Shown piece after piece: positions 27,865 through 36,931 of a stretch of 64,000 nt of DNA. The notes under the pieces were generated by a model, which searched no databases, was not told the DNA's origin, and worked only from the letters and a program-made list of their open reading frames with translations. The DNA lies in the NCBI RefSeq assembly GCF_029223285.1, contig NZ_JARHUJ010000010.1, positions 248,001 through 312,000 on the forward strand, written 5' to 3'. The number at the start of each line of letters is the position of its first letter. Within the stretch, counting starts at the first letter, position 1. The translations under genes and the position numbers were made by a program. Source of the DNA: Paraflavitalea sp. CAU 1676. GTDB taxonomy: Bacteria; Bacteroidota; Bacteroidia; Chitinophagales; Chitinophagaceae.

Positions 27865-29988
27865 ATGAATAGTTGGAGGAAGAAATGTGTTGCGCTAGCC
27901 GCTGCCTGTTTGATGATGATGGGTGTGTCGGCCCAAAAGAAAACAGCGCCCTATGTGGGATACCTGTTTGTGTATTTTACCGGCAACAGCGGAGATGAAG
28001 AAGCGATCCGTTTTGCGATCAGTACGGATGGTTACCGCTACCGGGCGCTGAACAGTGACCGGCCGGTGTTGTTGTCGAAGACGATCAGCAGTACCGGCGG
28101 GGTGCGTGATCCGCATATCCTGCGCGGTAAAGATGGCAAGACCTTCTATATGGTGGTAACTGATATGGTATCGGCCAAGGGCTGGAGCTCGAACCGTGCC
28201 ATGGTATTGTTGAAGTCCACCGACCTGGTCAACTGGACATCGAGTGTAGTGAATATCCAAACCAGATTTCCGGGCAATGATAGTTTACTGCGCGTGTGGG
28301 CGCCTCAAACGATCTACGATGCCAAGGCAGGCAAGTACATGATCTACTTTTCCATGAAGCATGGAAAGGATGCCGATAAGATTTATTATGCCTATGCCAA
28401 CAAAGATTTTACGGACCTCGAATCCGCGCCACGTCAGTTGTTCTTCAATCCATCAGGCGGGGCCTGCATCGATGGAGATATTGTGGAGAAGGACGGTAAG
28501 TTTCACCTGTTCTTTAAAACAGAAGATGCCGGTGCAGGGCTAAAGATCGCTACATCGGATAAACTGACGGAAGGGTATGTGCTGCGTGACCGTTTTGTAC
28601 AGCAAACCACCGACCCTGTAGAAGGATCGGGTGTTTTCAAGCTAAACGACAACAGTGGCTATATCCTCATGTATGATCTGTATACGAAAGGAAAGTATCA
28701 GTTTACTCGTTCGGCCGATCTGGAGCATTTTGCGGTGATCGATCAGGATGTGTCGATGAACTTTCATCCCCGGCATGGAACAGTGATCTCCGTAACAGCC
28801 AAAGAAATGGAGCGCCTGACGGCGAAATGGCTGCCTTATGAAGACGTATTGCTAGGCTCCACAGCGCCTGTTATCAAAGCACGCAATATTGCTTACGATA
28901 CTACGCAACAAAGAATTGCCTTGCCGGTACGCGTAGGCACAGCGCTGAATGCCTTCGACCCACAGTTTCTGCAATACCCGGGCGTAACGGTTAGCCCGAA
29001 GGCGGCCAACTATGGGGCCGGTGCGCAGCAGATTACAGTTGATATTAAAGGACGCGGCAAGCAGACTTTTTCTGTGGCAGTACAGGAGAGAAAGAACCCG
29101 GTGCTGGAAGGTTATTATGCCGATCCGGAGATCATTTATTCGCACAAGAATGGCAAATACTATCTGTATCCTACCAGCGATGGGTTTACCAACTGGTCGG
29201 GCACGTATTTCAAAACTTTTTCTTCCACCGACCTGGTGCATTGGAAAGACGAAGGCGTGATCCTCGACCTCAACAAGGATGTAAGTTGGGCAAAGCGCAA
29301 TGCCTGGGCGCCCTGCATCATCGAAAAGAAGATCGGCGGCGTGTACAAATACTTTTATTATTTCACAGCCGCACAGAAGATCGGTGTGGCTGTAGCAGAT
29401 GACCCTGCCGGTCCGTTCCGCGATCTGGGCAAACCCCTCATCGACCGCAGGCCCGAAGGCATCAAAGGCGGACAGGAGATCGATCCCGATGTGTTTACCG
29501 ATCCGCAAACCGGCAAGTCTTATCTCTATTGGGGCAATGGCTATATGGCTGGTGTGGAATTGAATGAAGACATGGTTTCTGTGAAAGCAGCAACGCTCAC
29601 CATCCTGAAACCTGGATCAACTTTCCGGGAAGGAACCGAAGTCGCTTACCGGAATGGTAAATATTACTTCTTCTGGTCGGAGAACGATACCCGCGATGCC
29701 GATTACCGCGTTCGTTATGGAATGGCAGATGCACCACTGGGTCCTATCCGCTTACCGGAGAATAACCTGGTGCTGGCGAAGGATGCAGCGCAGGGTATTT
29801 ATGGAACAGGGCACAACTCTGTATTGCAGGTACCGGGTAAAGACGAATGGTACATGATCTATCACCGGTTCAACTATCCCCATGGTATCAATTGGGGCCG
29901 CGCGGCGGGCTACAACCGCGAAGTGTGTATCGATAAACTGGTATTTAACCCGGACGGAAGTATCGAGCCAGTTAAACCAACCTTATAA
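27865..29988 (+). CDS. Secreted protein with two GH43 modules
   Basis: 707 aa with signal peptide (VALAAACLMMMGVSAQ). Residues about 28-310 form a first GH43-like propeller (GGVRDPHILRGKDGKTFYMV, CIDGDIVEKDGKFHLFF, VEGSGVFKL). A short linker domain at about 320-405 leads to a second one (YYADPEIIYSHKNGKYYLYP, EIDPDVFTDPQTGKSYLYWG, FREGTEVAYRNGKYYFFW). Both modules keep the Asp/Asp/Glu pattern, so both may be active. The family removes arabinose, galactose or xylose units. It starts 42 bases after the GH2 gene, so the two are likely cotranscribed. Confidence 0.88.
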   Translation: MNSWRKKCVALAAACLMMMGVSAQKKTAPYVGYLFVYFTGNSGDEEAIRFAISTDGYRYRALNSDRPVLLSKTISSTGGVRDPHILRGKDGKTFYMVVTDMVSAKGWSSNRAMVLLKSTDLVNWTSSVVNIQTRFPGNDSLLRVWAPQTIYDAKAGKYMIYFSMKHGKDADKIYYAYANKDFTDLESAPRQLFFNPSGGACIDGDIVEKDGKFHLFFKTEDAGAGLKIATSDKLTEGYVLRDRFVQQTTDPVEGSGVFKLNDNSGYILMYDLYTKGKYQFTRSADLEHFAVIDQDVSMNFHPRHGTVISVTAKEMERLTAKWLPYEDVLLGSTAPVIKARNIAYDTTQQRIALPVRVGTALNAFDPQFLQYPGVTVSPKAANYGAGAQQITVDIKGRGKQTFSVAVQERKNPVLEGYYADPEIIYSHKNGKYYLYPTSDGFTNWSGTYFKTFSSTDLVHWKDEGVILDLNKDVSWAKRNAWAPCIIEKKIGGVYKYFYYFTAAQKIGVAVADDPAGPFRDLGKPLIDRRPEGIKGGQEIDPDVFTDPQTGKSYLYWGNGYMAGVELNEDMVSVKAATLTILKPGSTFREGTEVAYRNGKYYFFWSENDTRDADYRVRYGMADAPLGPIRLPENNLVLAKDAAQGIYGTGHNSVLQVPGKDEWYMIYHRFNYPHGINWGRAAGYNREVCIDKLVFNPDGSIEPVKPTL

Positions 29989-29995
29989 CGGAAGC

Positions 29996-30730
29996 TCAGT
30001 ATTTAACGACATTGTTTTTGATATCGTGGTAAAACAAGATCGCCCAGTGCTCCGCCTGGGCTTTTTGTTGCCATTGAAGGCGCTGCGACATGGCTTTCTT
30101 GCCATCATAATCGCTTTTATAAGCAAAGGGATATTTGAGGTAGCCTTTTTGCGGAAGGTTATCGGCACCATAGAAGGCCATCTCGTCCTGGTCCTGTATC
30201 CAGAACACTTGATGGAAGGGCGTATGCCCGCCTGTTAATTCGAAGCGGATGTGTTCTGTGATGTAACCCTGGTCTTCATGTAGAAAATGGAGGTTGGGCA
30301 GTTTCGATAAACCGTCGAGCGTGGTTTTGCTGAAAGAGGGATTAGCTGGTTGGGTATAGGCAAACTCGAGTTCGCGCTGTTGGAGATAGATAGCGGCCTG
30401 CGGGAAGTTGGACATGAAGCGACCGTCTTTATCATAACCGACGCCGTCGATATGGTCTTTGTGGAGGTGGGAGAGTAGCACTTTTGTGATATCGTGGGGA
30501 TCGTAGCCATGCCTGCCCAGGTAGTAGTGAATGAAAGGCTGCTGATCCTGGAAAAATCCAATGCCTGTATCGAGCAGGATGAGTTCGTTACCAATTTCAA
30601 CCAGGAAGGGGCACACCGACATTTTGAGGTGTTTGCTGGCCGGCGAATAAGCATCGCCTTCGTATAAGGTGGTAAATACCTTTTGCTTGTCGACTGTATA
30701 AACGCCTTCGTTCAGCGGTATGATCTTCAT
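29996..30730 (-). CDS. MBL-fold metallohydrolase
   Basis: 244 aa, cytosolic. It carries the metallo-beta-lactamase signature HLHKDHIDGVGY with the preceding strand LILLDTGIGFF, the third-ligand region ELTGGHTPFHQVFWI and the metal-bridging Asp in YGADNLP. This is the quorum-quenching-lactonase-like layout of general MBL hydrolases, but substrate cannot be read from sequence. It starts 13 bases after the 75-aa DUF6965-like gene, so the two form a pair. Its 3' end overlaps a hairpin that can terminate the convergent GH43 gene. Confidence 0.87.
   Translation of the reverse strand: MKIIPLNEGVYTVDKQKVFTTLYEGDAYSPASKHLKMSVCPFLVEIGNELILLDTGIGFFQDQQPFIHYYLGRHGYDPHDITKVLLSHLHKDHIDGVGYDKDGRFMSNFPQAAIYLQQRELEFAYTQPANPSFSKTTLDGLSKLPNLHFLHEDQGYITEHIRFELTGGHTPFHQVFWIQDQDEMAFYGADNLPQKGYLKYPFAYKSDYDGKKAMSQRLQWQQKAQAEHWAILFYHDIKNNVVKY
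30042..30066 (+). terminator. Terminator of the GH2/GH43 operon inside the convergent CDS
   Basis: Stem GCCCAG (30042-30047) with CTGGGC (30056-30061), loop of 8, then TTTTT on the plus strand. It lies about 55 bases after the GH43 stop but within the last codons of the minus-strand MBL gene. Confidence 0.45.
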
Positions 30731-30743
30731 CGGCTGCGTGTAT

Positions 30744-30971
30744 TTATTGCCCAGCCTGCGACAGCTTCTCTTTCAGTTTTATCAAACGCAACAGAAATAC
30801 GTCGAACTTCTTAGGGTCGTCGTAAGATTCGATCATATGGAAATGGCTATCGAGAAACTTGGGTATATCGGTGATGGTTTCTGCCGGACCTATGACGACG
30901 GATTTGGGGAATTGTTGCTGCTCGAAGAATGCCTTTAGCGCCGCTACTTGTGCTGCTGTTTCGTTGCTCAT
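30744..30971 (-). CDS. Small DUF6965-like protein
   Basis: 75 aa. The sequence QVAALKAFFEQQQFPKSVVI, then GPAETITDIPKFLDSHFHMI and LLRLIKLKEKL, resembles DUF6965 proteins of Bacteroidota, which are small and of unknown function. It is soluble with no signal. It lies between the terminator at 31034-31062 and the MBL gene (13-base gap) and is probably the first gene of that pair. Confidence 0.65.
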   Translation of the reverse strand: MSNETAAQVAALKAFFEQQQFPKSVVIGPAETITDIPKFLDSHFHMIESYDDPKKFDVFLLRLIKLKEKLSQAGQ

Positions 30972-31033
30972 GGGTTGGTTGGAACGTGTTGATTAGTGTA
31001 TCAGAGGGCGCAAGGTAGGGCATCTGGCTATAA

Positions 31034-31062
31034 TAAAAAAGCCCTGCCTGCCGGCAGAGCTT
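31034..31062 (-). terminator. Intrinsic terminator of the aminotransferase gene
   Basis: On the minus strand AAGCTCTGCC (31062-31053) pairs with GGCAGGGCTT (31048-31039) with one G-U pair and a 4-base loop, followed by a U-run (31040-31035). It sits 23 bases after the stop at 31085. Confidence 0.75.
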
Positions 31063-31084
31063 TAGCTATAGGTGGGCGATGATC

Positions 31085-32311
31085 TTAGTGTGCCAGGGCC
31101 ATTTCTTCTACGAGTGCGTTTTCCAGCCTGGTAATGACCTCATCAGTCCGGCTGATATCGAAAGTGCCTACACTGATGCGGTACCAGGGGGAACCGGCTG
31201 GCGCGCCAAACACGGCAAACGGCAGTATGCCGATCCCTGCTTTATTCAGCAACAGGGAATGGGCATCGGGTAAATCGATCTTTACGGTAAGGTAGATGGC
31301 TGCCTGTGGCTCGATGGCATCTACGGGCAGGCCGCTTTCTTTCATGCTCTTAAAGCCTTTGTAAAGCGCTTTCAGGCGCAGGTTGATCTCCTGGCGGAAG
31401 TTGTTGAGGTATTCGTCGACGGCTGTTGTTTGTGGCAGGAAGCTGGCCACTGCCTTTTGTTCGGCCATGGGCGCCCAGGCGCCCACGTGTGAGAGGATGG
31501 CTTTCATTTTGGAGAGTACCGGTGCCGGTCCGAATGCCCAGCCCACCCGCACGCCGGTGGCAGCAAATCCTTTGCTGATGGCGTCGAGGTAAATGGTATA
31601 GGGACGCATAGCTGGCAACAGGCTCACCGGATCGTGATGCAGCGTGTTGCCATGCAGCAACAGGCTATACATCTGATCAAAGAATACATAGAGCTTTTTT
31701 TCACCCGGTGCCCGGCGGTTGTTTTCCTCCAGTACGAGTTCGCATATGTCGAGCAATCCTTCGCGGGTAAAGCAGGTGCCGGTAGGGTTCTGTGGCGAAC
31801 AAAGGGCCAGCAAGGTAGCGCCTTTCAAATGTGGGCGCAGATCGTTGGCCGTTGGCATGAAATAATTATCGGCCGAGGTTTCTACGGGGCAATGCTCCGC
31901 TTCTACAAATTGCGCATAGTATTGATTGTTCCATCCCGGTACGGGGTAGATCACTTTTTCTCCTTTGTCGACAATAGCGCGGTAAAGTGCGTAAATGAGC
32001 GGACGGCCTCCTGAGCCAACCAGTATTTCGTCGGTCGTATAGTCCAGCGACTGATGTTGCCTGATGAATTGAGCGATGGCCTTGCGCAGGTCGGCATTGC
32101 CTTCTGCAGCTGGATAATTGGTAAAATGCTCCCGGTAGGCTTGCACGATGCCTTCTTCCAGCACAGCAGGAATGGGGAAGAGTTGGGGATCGAAATCGCC
32201 CACGGTGAAATTGTCGACCTTATTACCATCGGCGATCATTTGTTTGATCTTTGCACTGATAGCCAGAATGCCAGAACCGGGCAGGTTCTCAGCCAGTTGG
32301 GAGAGTTGCAT
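31085..32311 (-). CDS. Pyridoxal-phosphate class I/II aminotransferase
   Basis: 408 aa from the ATG at 32311 (MQLSQLAENLPGSGILAISA); the extra 11 residues of the longer frame are not conserved-looking. Fold-type I features: NYPAAEGNADLRKAI, the SPQNPTGTC loop, the conserved Asp in YVFFDQMYS, the PLP lysine Lys247 in DAISKGFAATGVRVGW, and the substrate Arg in WYRISVGTF. This is the aspartate-aminotransferase-like family, acting in the cytosol on an amino acid I cannot specify. It is monocistronic, with its own terminator, and divergent from the alpha/beta hydrolase gene. Confidence 0.9.
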   Translation of the reverse strand: MQLSQLAENLPGSGILAISAKIKQMIADGNKVDNFTVGDFDPQLFPIPAVLEEGIVQAYREHFTNYPAAEGNADLRKAIAQFIRQHQSLDYTTDEILVGSGGRPLIYALYRAIVDKGEKVIYPVPGWNNQYYAQFVEAEHCPVETSADNYFMPTANDLRPHLKGATLLALCSPQNPTGTCFTREGLLDICELVLEENNRRAPGEKKLYVFFDQMYSLLLHGNTLHHDPVSLLPAMRPYTIYLDAISKGFAATGVRVGWAFGPAPVLSKMKAILSHVGAWAPMAEQKAVASFLPQTTAVDEYLNNFRQEINLRLKALYKGFKSMKESGLPVDAIEPQAAIYLTVKIDLPDAHSLLLNKAGIGILPFAVFGAPAGSPWYRISVGTFDISRTDEVITRLENALVEEMALAH

Positions 32312-32621
32312 AAAATAATTGTTGGATGAATGAATGATACGCAAGGCAGTTTTGTTGGAGACTGCCGGCGCAAGATTTGAGACCGTAAAAGGAGAGATCT
32401 AATGGAGGCTGTTCTCGGCCAATGCGAGCACCAGGAAGATGTAGCTATTCCTGTTGTCGGGGAAACGTTTGTATGGATAATCGGGCCGCATAGTGTGCGG
32501 AGCAAAGATAGCGTTTTCGATAAACCTTGCAAACCGGGCTACTGCAGGGGTGGCCTGAATGGCGGGAAATCTTACCTTCGCGGCCGCCTGGCAACTACAC
32601 GGCATTATCATTATCACCATT
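32312..32621. other. Divergent intergenic region, 310 bases
   Basis: It separates the aminotransferase and alpha/beta hydrolase genes. A minus-strand frame ending at 32399 (including RPDYPYKRFPDNRNSYIFLV) reads like protein for about 50 codons but has no credible start or neighbour, so I do not call a gene. No promoter box is convincing. Confidence 0.4.
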
Positions 32622-33725
32622 ATGCATATCAGATTTCTTTCTTTCTGCACTAGTGCGATGCTTTCGATGGGGGCGCTGTTAGTGGCTGCAAACGCCATTG
32701 GTGAAACAACCGGTCACCGCCCCTTCCAGGATACTGTTTCAAAAAACAAGGTGGAGGAAGCCCGTTTCGTAACGATCAATGGCATGGAGCAATGGGTTAC
32801 GATCAAAGGGAATCCAGCCAGGCCGGTTATCTTATTCCTGCATGGCGGGCCGGGCAGTACGATGAGCCCCTATGCGGATGTTCTCTTAAAGGATTGGGAG
32901 AAAGATTTTCTGCTGGTGCAGTGGGACCAGCGTGGCGCGGGAAAGACCTATGGCAAAATGGCGCCGGAAGAATTGACGCCTGCCTTTTTAAAGGCCAACC
33001 CGTTGTCCATCGACCAGCTGGCGAAAGACGGTATCGCATTGGCGGAATACCTGATAGAGCATCTTAAAAAACAAAAGATCTTCCTGTTCGGTACCTCCTG
33101 GGGTTCGGTGCTGGGCGTTACCATCGCCAGCCGCCGGCCCGATCTCTTTTATGCCTATGTGGGGCATTCGCAGGTAGTGGACCCGCGGGATGACAGACGC
33201 TTGTACGATACAGTTTGGCAAATGGCGCAGCAGAAAGGTGATACCGCTGCCCTGTCGGTGTTGCGTGCGCTTGGTAAACCACCTTATAGCAGGGCACGTG
33301 ATGTGGGAAGACTTTGGCGGGTGGTTAAAAAGTATGAAGCAGCCAGCTCAACGCCGCCTCCGCCCGGTTGGTTTGTAGAGGCGCCGGGCTATACGGGTAC
33401 AGCAGACAGCCTGCACCGGAGTGACGGTGATGACTATTCCTTTGTGAATTTTGTAGGCGACCAGGTATTGGGTGTGCCCGCCATGCGTGCGGGGATCCAA
33501 TTTTCCGTCGATCAGTTGGAATTTAAGGTGCCTGTTTACCTGATACAGGGTGTGCATGACCTTTTGACGCCCGCATCCGTTACCAAAGCCTGGTTCAACC
33601 GTATCAAGGCGCCAGCAAAGGAGTATTTCCTATTGCCCCATGCAGCCCACGGTTTCAACCAGGAAGTGTTGAGTAAAGAGTACAATTTGTTCATGCGATT
33701 GAGCAAAAAGTTAAAGAATCCCTAG
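32622..33725 (+). CDS. Exported alpha/beta hydrolase, proline iminopeptidase-like
   Basis: 367 aa from the ATG at 32622, which gives a plausible signal peptide (MHIRFLSFCTSAMLSMGALL); the frame upstream to 32559 adds nothing. Motifs: oxyanion-hole HGGPGSTMSPY, WDQRGAGKTYG, nucleophile Ser159 in LFGTSWGSVLG, acid Asp in QGVHDLLTP, and His in PHAAHGF. HGGPG plus WDQRG is typical of the proline iminopeptidase/tricorn-interacting subgroup (MEROPS S33). Substrate is unknown; an exported aminopeptidase is the likeliest role. Confidence 0.87.
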   Translation: MHIRFLSFCTSAMLSMGALLVAANAIGETTGHRPFQDTVSKNKVEEARFVTINGMEQWVTIKGNPARPVILFLHGGPGSTMSPYADVLLKDWEKDFLLVQWDQRGAGKTYGKMAPEELTPAFLKANPLSIDQLAKDGIALAEYLIEHLKKQKIFLFGTSWGSVLGVTIASRRPDLFYAYVGHSQVVDPRDDRRLYDTVWQMAQQKGDTAALSVLRALGKPPYSRARDVGRLWRVVKKYEAASSTPPPPGWFVEAPGYTGTADSLHRSDGDDYSFVNFVGDQVLGVPAMRAGIQFSVDQLEFKVPVYLIQGVHDLLTPASVTKAWFNRIKAPAKEYFLLPHAAHGFNQEVLSKEYNLFMRLSKKLKNP

Positions 33726-33773
33726 CCGGAGCCGATTAGGCCCCCTCACGGGTGGATTTCTTTGGGAATTAAG

Positions 33774-33781
33774 TAGTTTTG
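33774..33781 (+). promoter_or_regulatory. Candidate -7 element (TAGTTTTG) upstream of ketosynthase III
   Basis: Exact TAnnTTTG match giving a leader of about 210 bases. The leader includes a perfect 7-bp hairpin (AAACTGC 33811-33817, GCAGTTT 33824-33830). No -33 box at standard spacing. A long leader is unusual, so this is tentative. Confidence 0.35.
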
Positions 33782-34001
33782 TGGTGCAAATACCTTAATT
33801 TTTCGGGGTAAAACTGCAAGGAGGCAGTTTGGTCATCAATGAAATGCCAGTCAGGTTATGCTGATGCGTTTTGCTGCCCTTATCAAACCATCTCTGTCCT
33901 CAAGGCTATCATATTTTATCACTTTTAAAGCTGGTACAGCCGCTGGGCCCTGCAAAGCAGGGTATCAAAGGCTGATCAAATAGTTGTAAATCCATTTGAC
34001 T

Positions 34002-35081
34002 ATGAGTTTCGGGAAGCGTTCAGTTATTACGGGATGTGGGAGTTATTTACCGGCAGTCATTAAACCCAATAGTGATTTCCTGGAACAGGATTTTTATGGT
34101 GAAGATCACCAGCCAATCAAGAACGGGAAGCAGGTGATCATCGATAAATTTCAGGCCATTACCGGCATCCAGGAGAGGCGGTATGCCGATGAGACGTTAA
34201 AAACTTCCGACATGGCGGCTATTGCTGCCAGACTGGCGATAGAGGATAGCGGGGTAGATCCGGAAACGCTCGACCTCGTGATCGTAGCACATAATTTCGG
34301 AGATGTTGCGGGTGCGGGACAGCAGTCAGACATGGTGCCGGCCCTGGCTAGCCGGGTAAAATCAGTATTGGGTATTGTAAATCCCGGTTGTATTGCTTTC
34401 GATATTCTCTTTGGCTGCCCCGGCTGGATCATGGCCGTTATCCAGGCAGAGGCCTTCTTTAAATCGGGCATGGCTAAAAAAGCACTGATCATTGGTGCCG
34501 AAACCCTCTCACGGGTGTATGATCCGTTCGACAGGGACAGTATGATCTTCAGCGACGGCGCCGGTGCCGTGATACTGGAATTGAAAGAGAACGCAGCCGG
34601 GGGTATTTTGTCGTGCCAGTCGGCCAGTCATTGCAAAGAAGAAGTGGGCTATTTGTACATGGGCGCTTCAAACAATCCGGCTTACGACGAAGATGCGAAG
34701 CTGCTCAAGATGAAAGGCCGTAAAGTATATGAATATGCTTTGAAACATGTACCGCTGGCGATGAAGGCATGTATTGACCAGGCCGGTGTATCGATCGGCG
34801 ACGTGAAGAAGGTCTTTATTCACCAGGCCAATGAAAAGATGGATGAAGCTATCTTAGACGCTTTTTATAAACTCTACGATCTCAAGGCTCCGGCTGCGGT
34901 AATGCCCATGTGCATTCAATACCTGGGCAATAGTTCCGTGGCAACGATCCCCACCTTGCTCGACCTGGTGAAGAAAGGTAATTACGAGCAGCACGAACTC
35001 AAAACGGGCGATATCGTATTGTTTGCTTCGGTGGGAGCGGGCATGAACATCAATGCCGTTTGTTACCAATGGATAGATTAA
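34002..35081 (+). CDS. FabH-like 3-oxoacyl-ACP synthase III
   Basis: 359 aa from the ATG at 34002; the frame opens two codons earlier at a TTG. The thiolase-fold catalytic triad is visible: Cys139 in FDILFGCPGWIMA, His274 in VFIHQANEKM, Asn310 in YLGNSSVATIP. The C-terminus has LFASVGAGMNINAV. FabH-type enzymes condense an acyl-CoA starter with malonyl-ACP. This one has no acyl carrier, malonyl transferase or other fatty-acid gene beside it, so it may serve a side pathway rather than bulk lipid synthesis. It ends before a strong bidirectional terminator. Confidence 0.9.
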   Translation: MSFGKRSVITGCGSYLPAVIKPNSDFLEQDFYGEDHQPIKNGKQVIIDKFQAITGIQERRYADETLKTSDMAAIAARLAIEDSGVDPETLDLVIVAHNFGDVAGAGQQSDMVPALASRVKSVLGIVNPGCIAFDILFGCPGWIMAVIQAEAFFKSGMAKKALIIGAETLSRVYDPFDRDSMIFSDGAGAVILELKENAAGGILSCQSASHCKEEVGYLYMGASNNPAYDEDAKLLKMKGRKVYEYALKHVPLAMKACIDQAGVSIGDVKKVFIHQANEKMDEAILDAFYKLYDLKAPAAVMPMCIQYLGNSSVATIPTLLDLVKKGNYEQHELKTGDIVLFASVGAGMNINAVCYQWID

Positions 35082-35102
35082 CCTGATTATATTAATAGAT
35101 AG

Positions 35103-35137
35103 AAAAGCCCGGAGCATTGAATGGCTCCGGGCTTTTT
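35103..35137. terminator. Bidirectional intrinsic terminator
   Basis: Perfect 13-bp stem AAAAGCCCGGAGC (35103-35115) / GCTCCGGGCTTTT (35124-35136), loop of 8. It has U-runs in both directions and serves the convergent ketosynthase and DUF4476 genes. Confidence 0.9.
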
Positions 35138-35159
35138 CATTTATGGCCTTGCGTAGATA

Positions 35160-36368
35160 CTAATTCCTGTTCATGTATTCGGTGAGCTCCGTTTTACTCA
35201 TATCGAAAGTAAACTCCTGGTTTACCAGGTAGAAGTTCTTTCTGTCGTGCGATTTGTTGTAAGCGAACTTCGCATAATCCAGTTTAGACTCCTCGAAAGT
35301 AAAGAGGCGTATGATCGACCTTATCTGCGCTACTGAGAGGCAGTTGTTGCGGGTAATGAGTTTTGCCTGTTCCAGCTTGGTATCTTCAAATGTACTGGTG
35401 CGGATGGATTCCAGTGCCTGGTCAAAGTCCTGGTTGTTCATGGAAAAACCCCTGCAGCTCGATTGTTCGCAGCGGGGGATGGAGGGGCCGGGTCTGGGGT
35501 TGCGGGGTCTGTCATCCGTTTCCGGAAAAGGGTGGGGATGAGGCGCGGGTTGACGGGTACCGCCGGTGGTGGCTGCAAACTCGCGCAATTTCTTTTGGTG
35601 ATCCTTGCTACCCACCGCGTCGATCACAATGTCAAAGTCCTCCGTATTGTACATGTGGAGGTAGCCGTTCTTCGCTACTTCGAATTGCTCGCTGGTATAA
35701 GCGCTGATCATTTTCACGATCGCCGCTACCTGTTCTGCCAGCAGGCAGTGGCTCTCGATGATCTGCAGTGCCACTTTGGCCTTGGAGTAGGAGTAATATT
35801 CGTCGCTGATCTTCTTTTTGATATTGAGGAAGGCCACTTCCGAAAGGGTAGGCGACTGGCAAAGGGTGCCGTTGGGCAGGTAAGGATTTTGCCTGGGTGG
35901 GTAAGGATGGTTGTCGTTATCGGAATCGCGTGGGGGGCGATTATTGCCATTGTTGTTGCCGTTGCCCCTGCCTGAAGAACTGCTGGAGCTGCTGTACGAT
36001 TCGACCACTTCCACATTGGTATTGAGCTGTATGCCCACGCCAACATTCAGGGCAACTGCAGGAAAGCCGTCCATGATGTATCTCTTGTTCTTTTTGCGGA
36101 GCGTGAGTGGTGGCGGCGCTTCCTGGCAATCCATTTCCTGGATCACAGGCGGTATGGAGGGGTCGACGAATACAACCTTCACGATGGCTTTGCCGGGGCG
36201 CATCGGGCAGTCGAGCGCGTTGACAGGCCGGCTGTTTTGAGCCACGTCATTGACGTACACAGTGAACTTCGATCTGTCTTCTGTTTTGATGTTCAGCAGA
36301 AAAGATTCCTGCGCCAGTAAAGGGGTTGCAAATAGCAACAGGATGCTGAGTAGAGCTTTTGCATTCAT
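35160..36368 (-). CDS. Secreted DUF4476 protein with low-complexity linkers
   Basis: 402 aa from the ATG at 36368, which begins the signal peptide (ALLSILLLFATPLLAQ). Residues about 20-110 form a beta-rich N-terminal part. A linker follows with a run of serines (SYSSSSSSSGRGNGNNNGNN) and Pro/Asn/Asp-rich sequence. Two DUF4476 modules follow: one ends in HMYNTEDFDIVIDAVGS, the other is the C-terminus (FAYNKSHDRKNFYLVNQEF). A second proline-rich linker separates them. The domain is common in secreted Bacteroidota proteins with no known activity. Confidence 0.85.
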   Translation of the reverse strand: MNAKALLSILLLFATPLLAQESFLLNIKTEDRSKFTVYVNDVAQNSRPVNALDCPMRPGKAIVKVVFVDPSIPPVIQEMDCQEAPPPLTLRKKNKRYIMDGFPAVALNVGVGIQLNTNVEVVESYSSSSSSSGRGNGNNNGNNRPPRDSDNDNHPYPPRQNPYLPNGTLCQSPTLSEVAFLNIKKKISDEYYSYSKAKVALQIIESHCLLAEQVAAIVKMISAYTSEQFEVAKNGYLHMYNTEDFDIVIDAVGSKDHQKKLREFAATTGGTRQPAPHPHPFPETDDRPRNPRPGPSIPRCEQSSCRGFSMNNQDFDQALESIRTSTFEDTKLEQAKLITRNNCLSVAQIRSIIRLFTFEESKLDYAKFAYNKSHDRKNFYLVNQEFTFDMSKTELTEYMNRN

Positions 36369-36571
36369 AAGATTTGTATTAAATGATAATGTCAAACTAC
36401 CTATCTAACGCAGGTTTTGCAATAAGCAATGTGTTACAGTAAGTGAGGTGAATCCTTGCTGGTGGCAGGTTGTGTCAGTTGAAACAGCGTGGGGAGTAGT
36501 TCGTTGCCGGTATATGACAGTTCAGTCGCGGTTAAAACATTGCTGACAGGGTGTAAAAAAAAGCTTAAATA

Positions 36572-36931
36572 TTATTGGATGTTGGCGCTGACCAGGCTGG
36601 CGAGGAAGAAACAGGCAATGGTTACCAGGCCTTTGACGGTAAGCGGTTGGTTTTTGCGGATGGTTGCCCGCAGCGTTACAACGCTTAATGTGAGAGACAG
36701 GAAAGCACAAATGAACTGGTAGGCTGAATAAGTGGTGGAGGTACGGTAGTACCAGGGGTTTTCATTGATGGGTCCCCAGGGATAGGCATTGCCAGCATCA
36801 CTGAAGGCGACAAGGTAGAATTCTGATACGCTGAGCAGGAACAGGAAGAGGCCGGCAGTTACCAGCACGTAGGACAGGTTCCAGATGCCGTGCTTATCGA
36901 ATTCGGGTTTGGAATGTTGTATGGTATTCAT
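36572..36931 (-). CDS. Small membrane protein, 119 aa
   Basis: From the ATG at 36931 (MNTIQHSKPEFDKHGIW). Three hydrophobic helices are visible: LSYVLVTAGLFLFLLSVSEF, YQFICAFLSLTLSVVTL and LVTIACFFLASLVSA. The loop after the first (NAYPWGPINENPWYYRTSTT) is aromatic. Unrecognised; possibly a DoxX- or DUF-type inner membrane protein. It is a single gene, and the longer frame to 36976 is not needed. Confidence 0.65.
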   Translation of the reverse strand: MNTIQHSKPEFDKHGIWNLSYVLVTAGLFLFLLSVSEFYLVAFSDAGNAYPWGPINENPWYYRTSTTYSAYQFICAFLSLTLSVVTLRATIRKNQPLTVKGLVTIACFFLASLVSANIQ

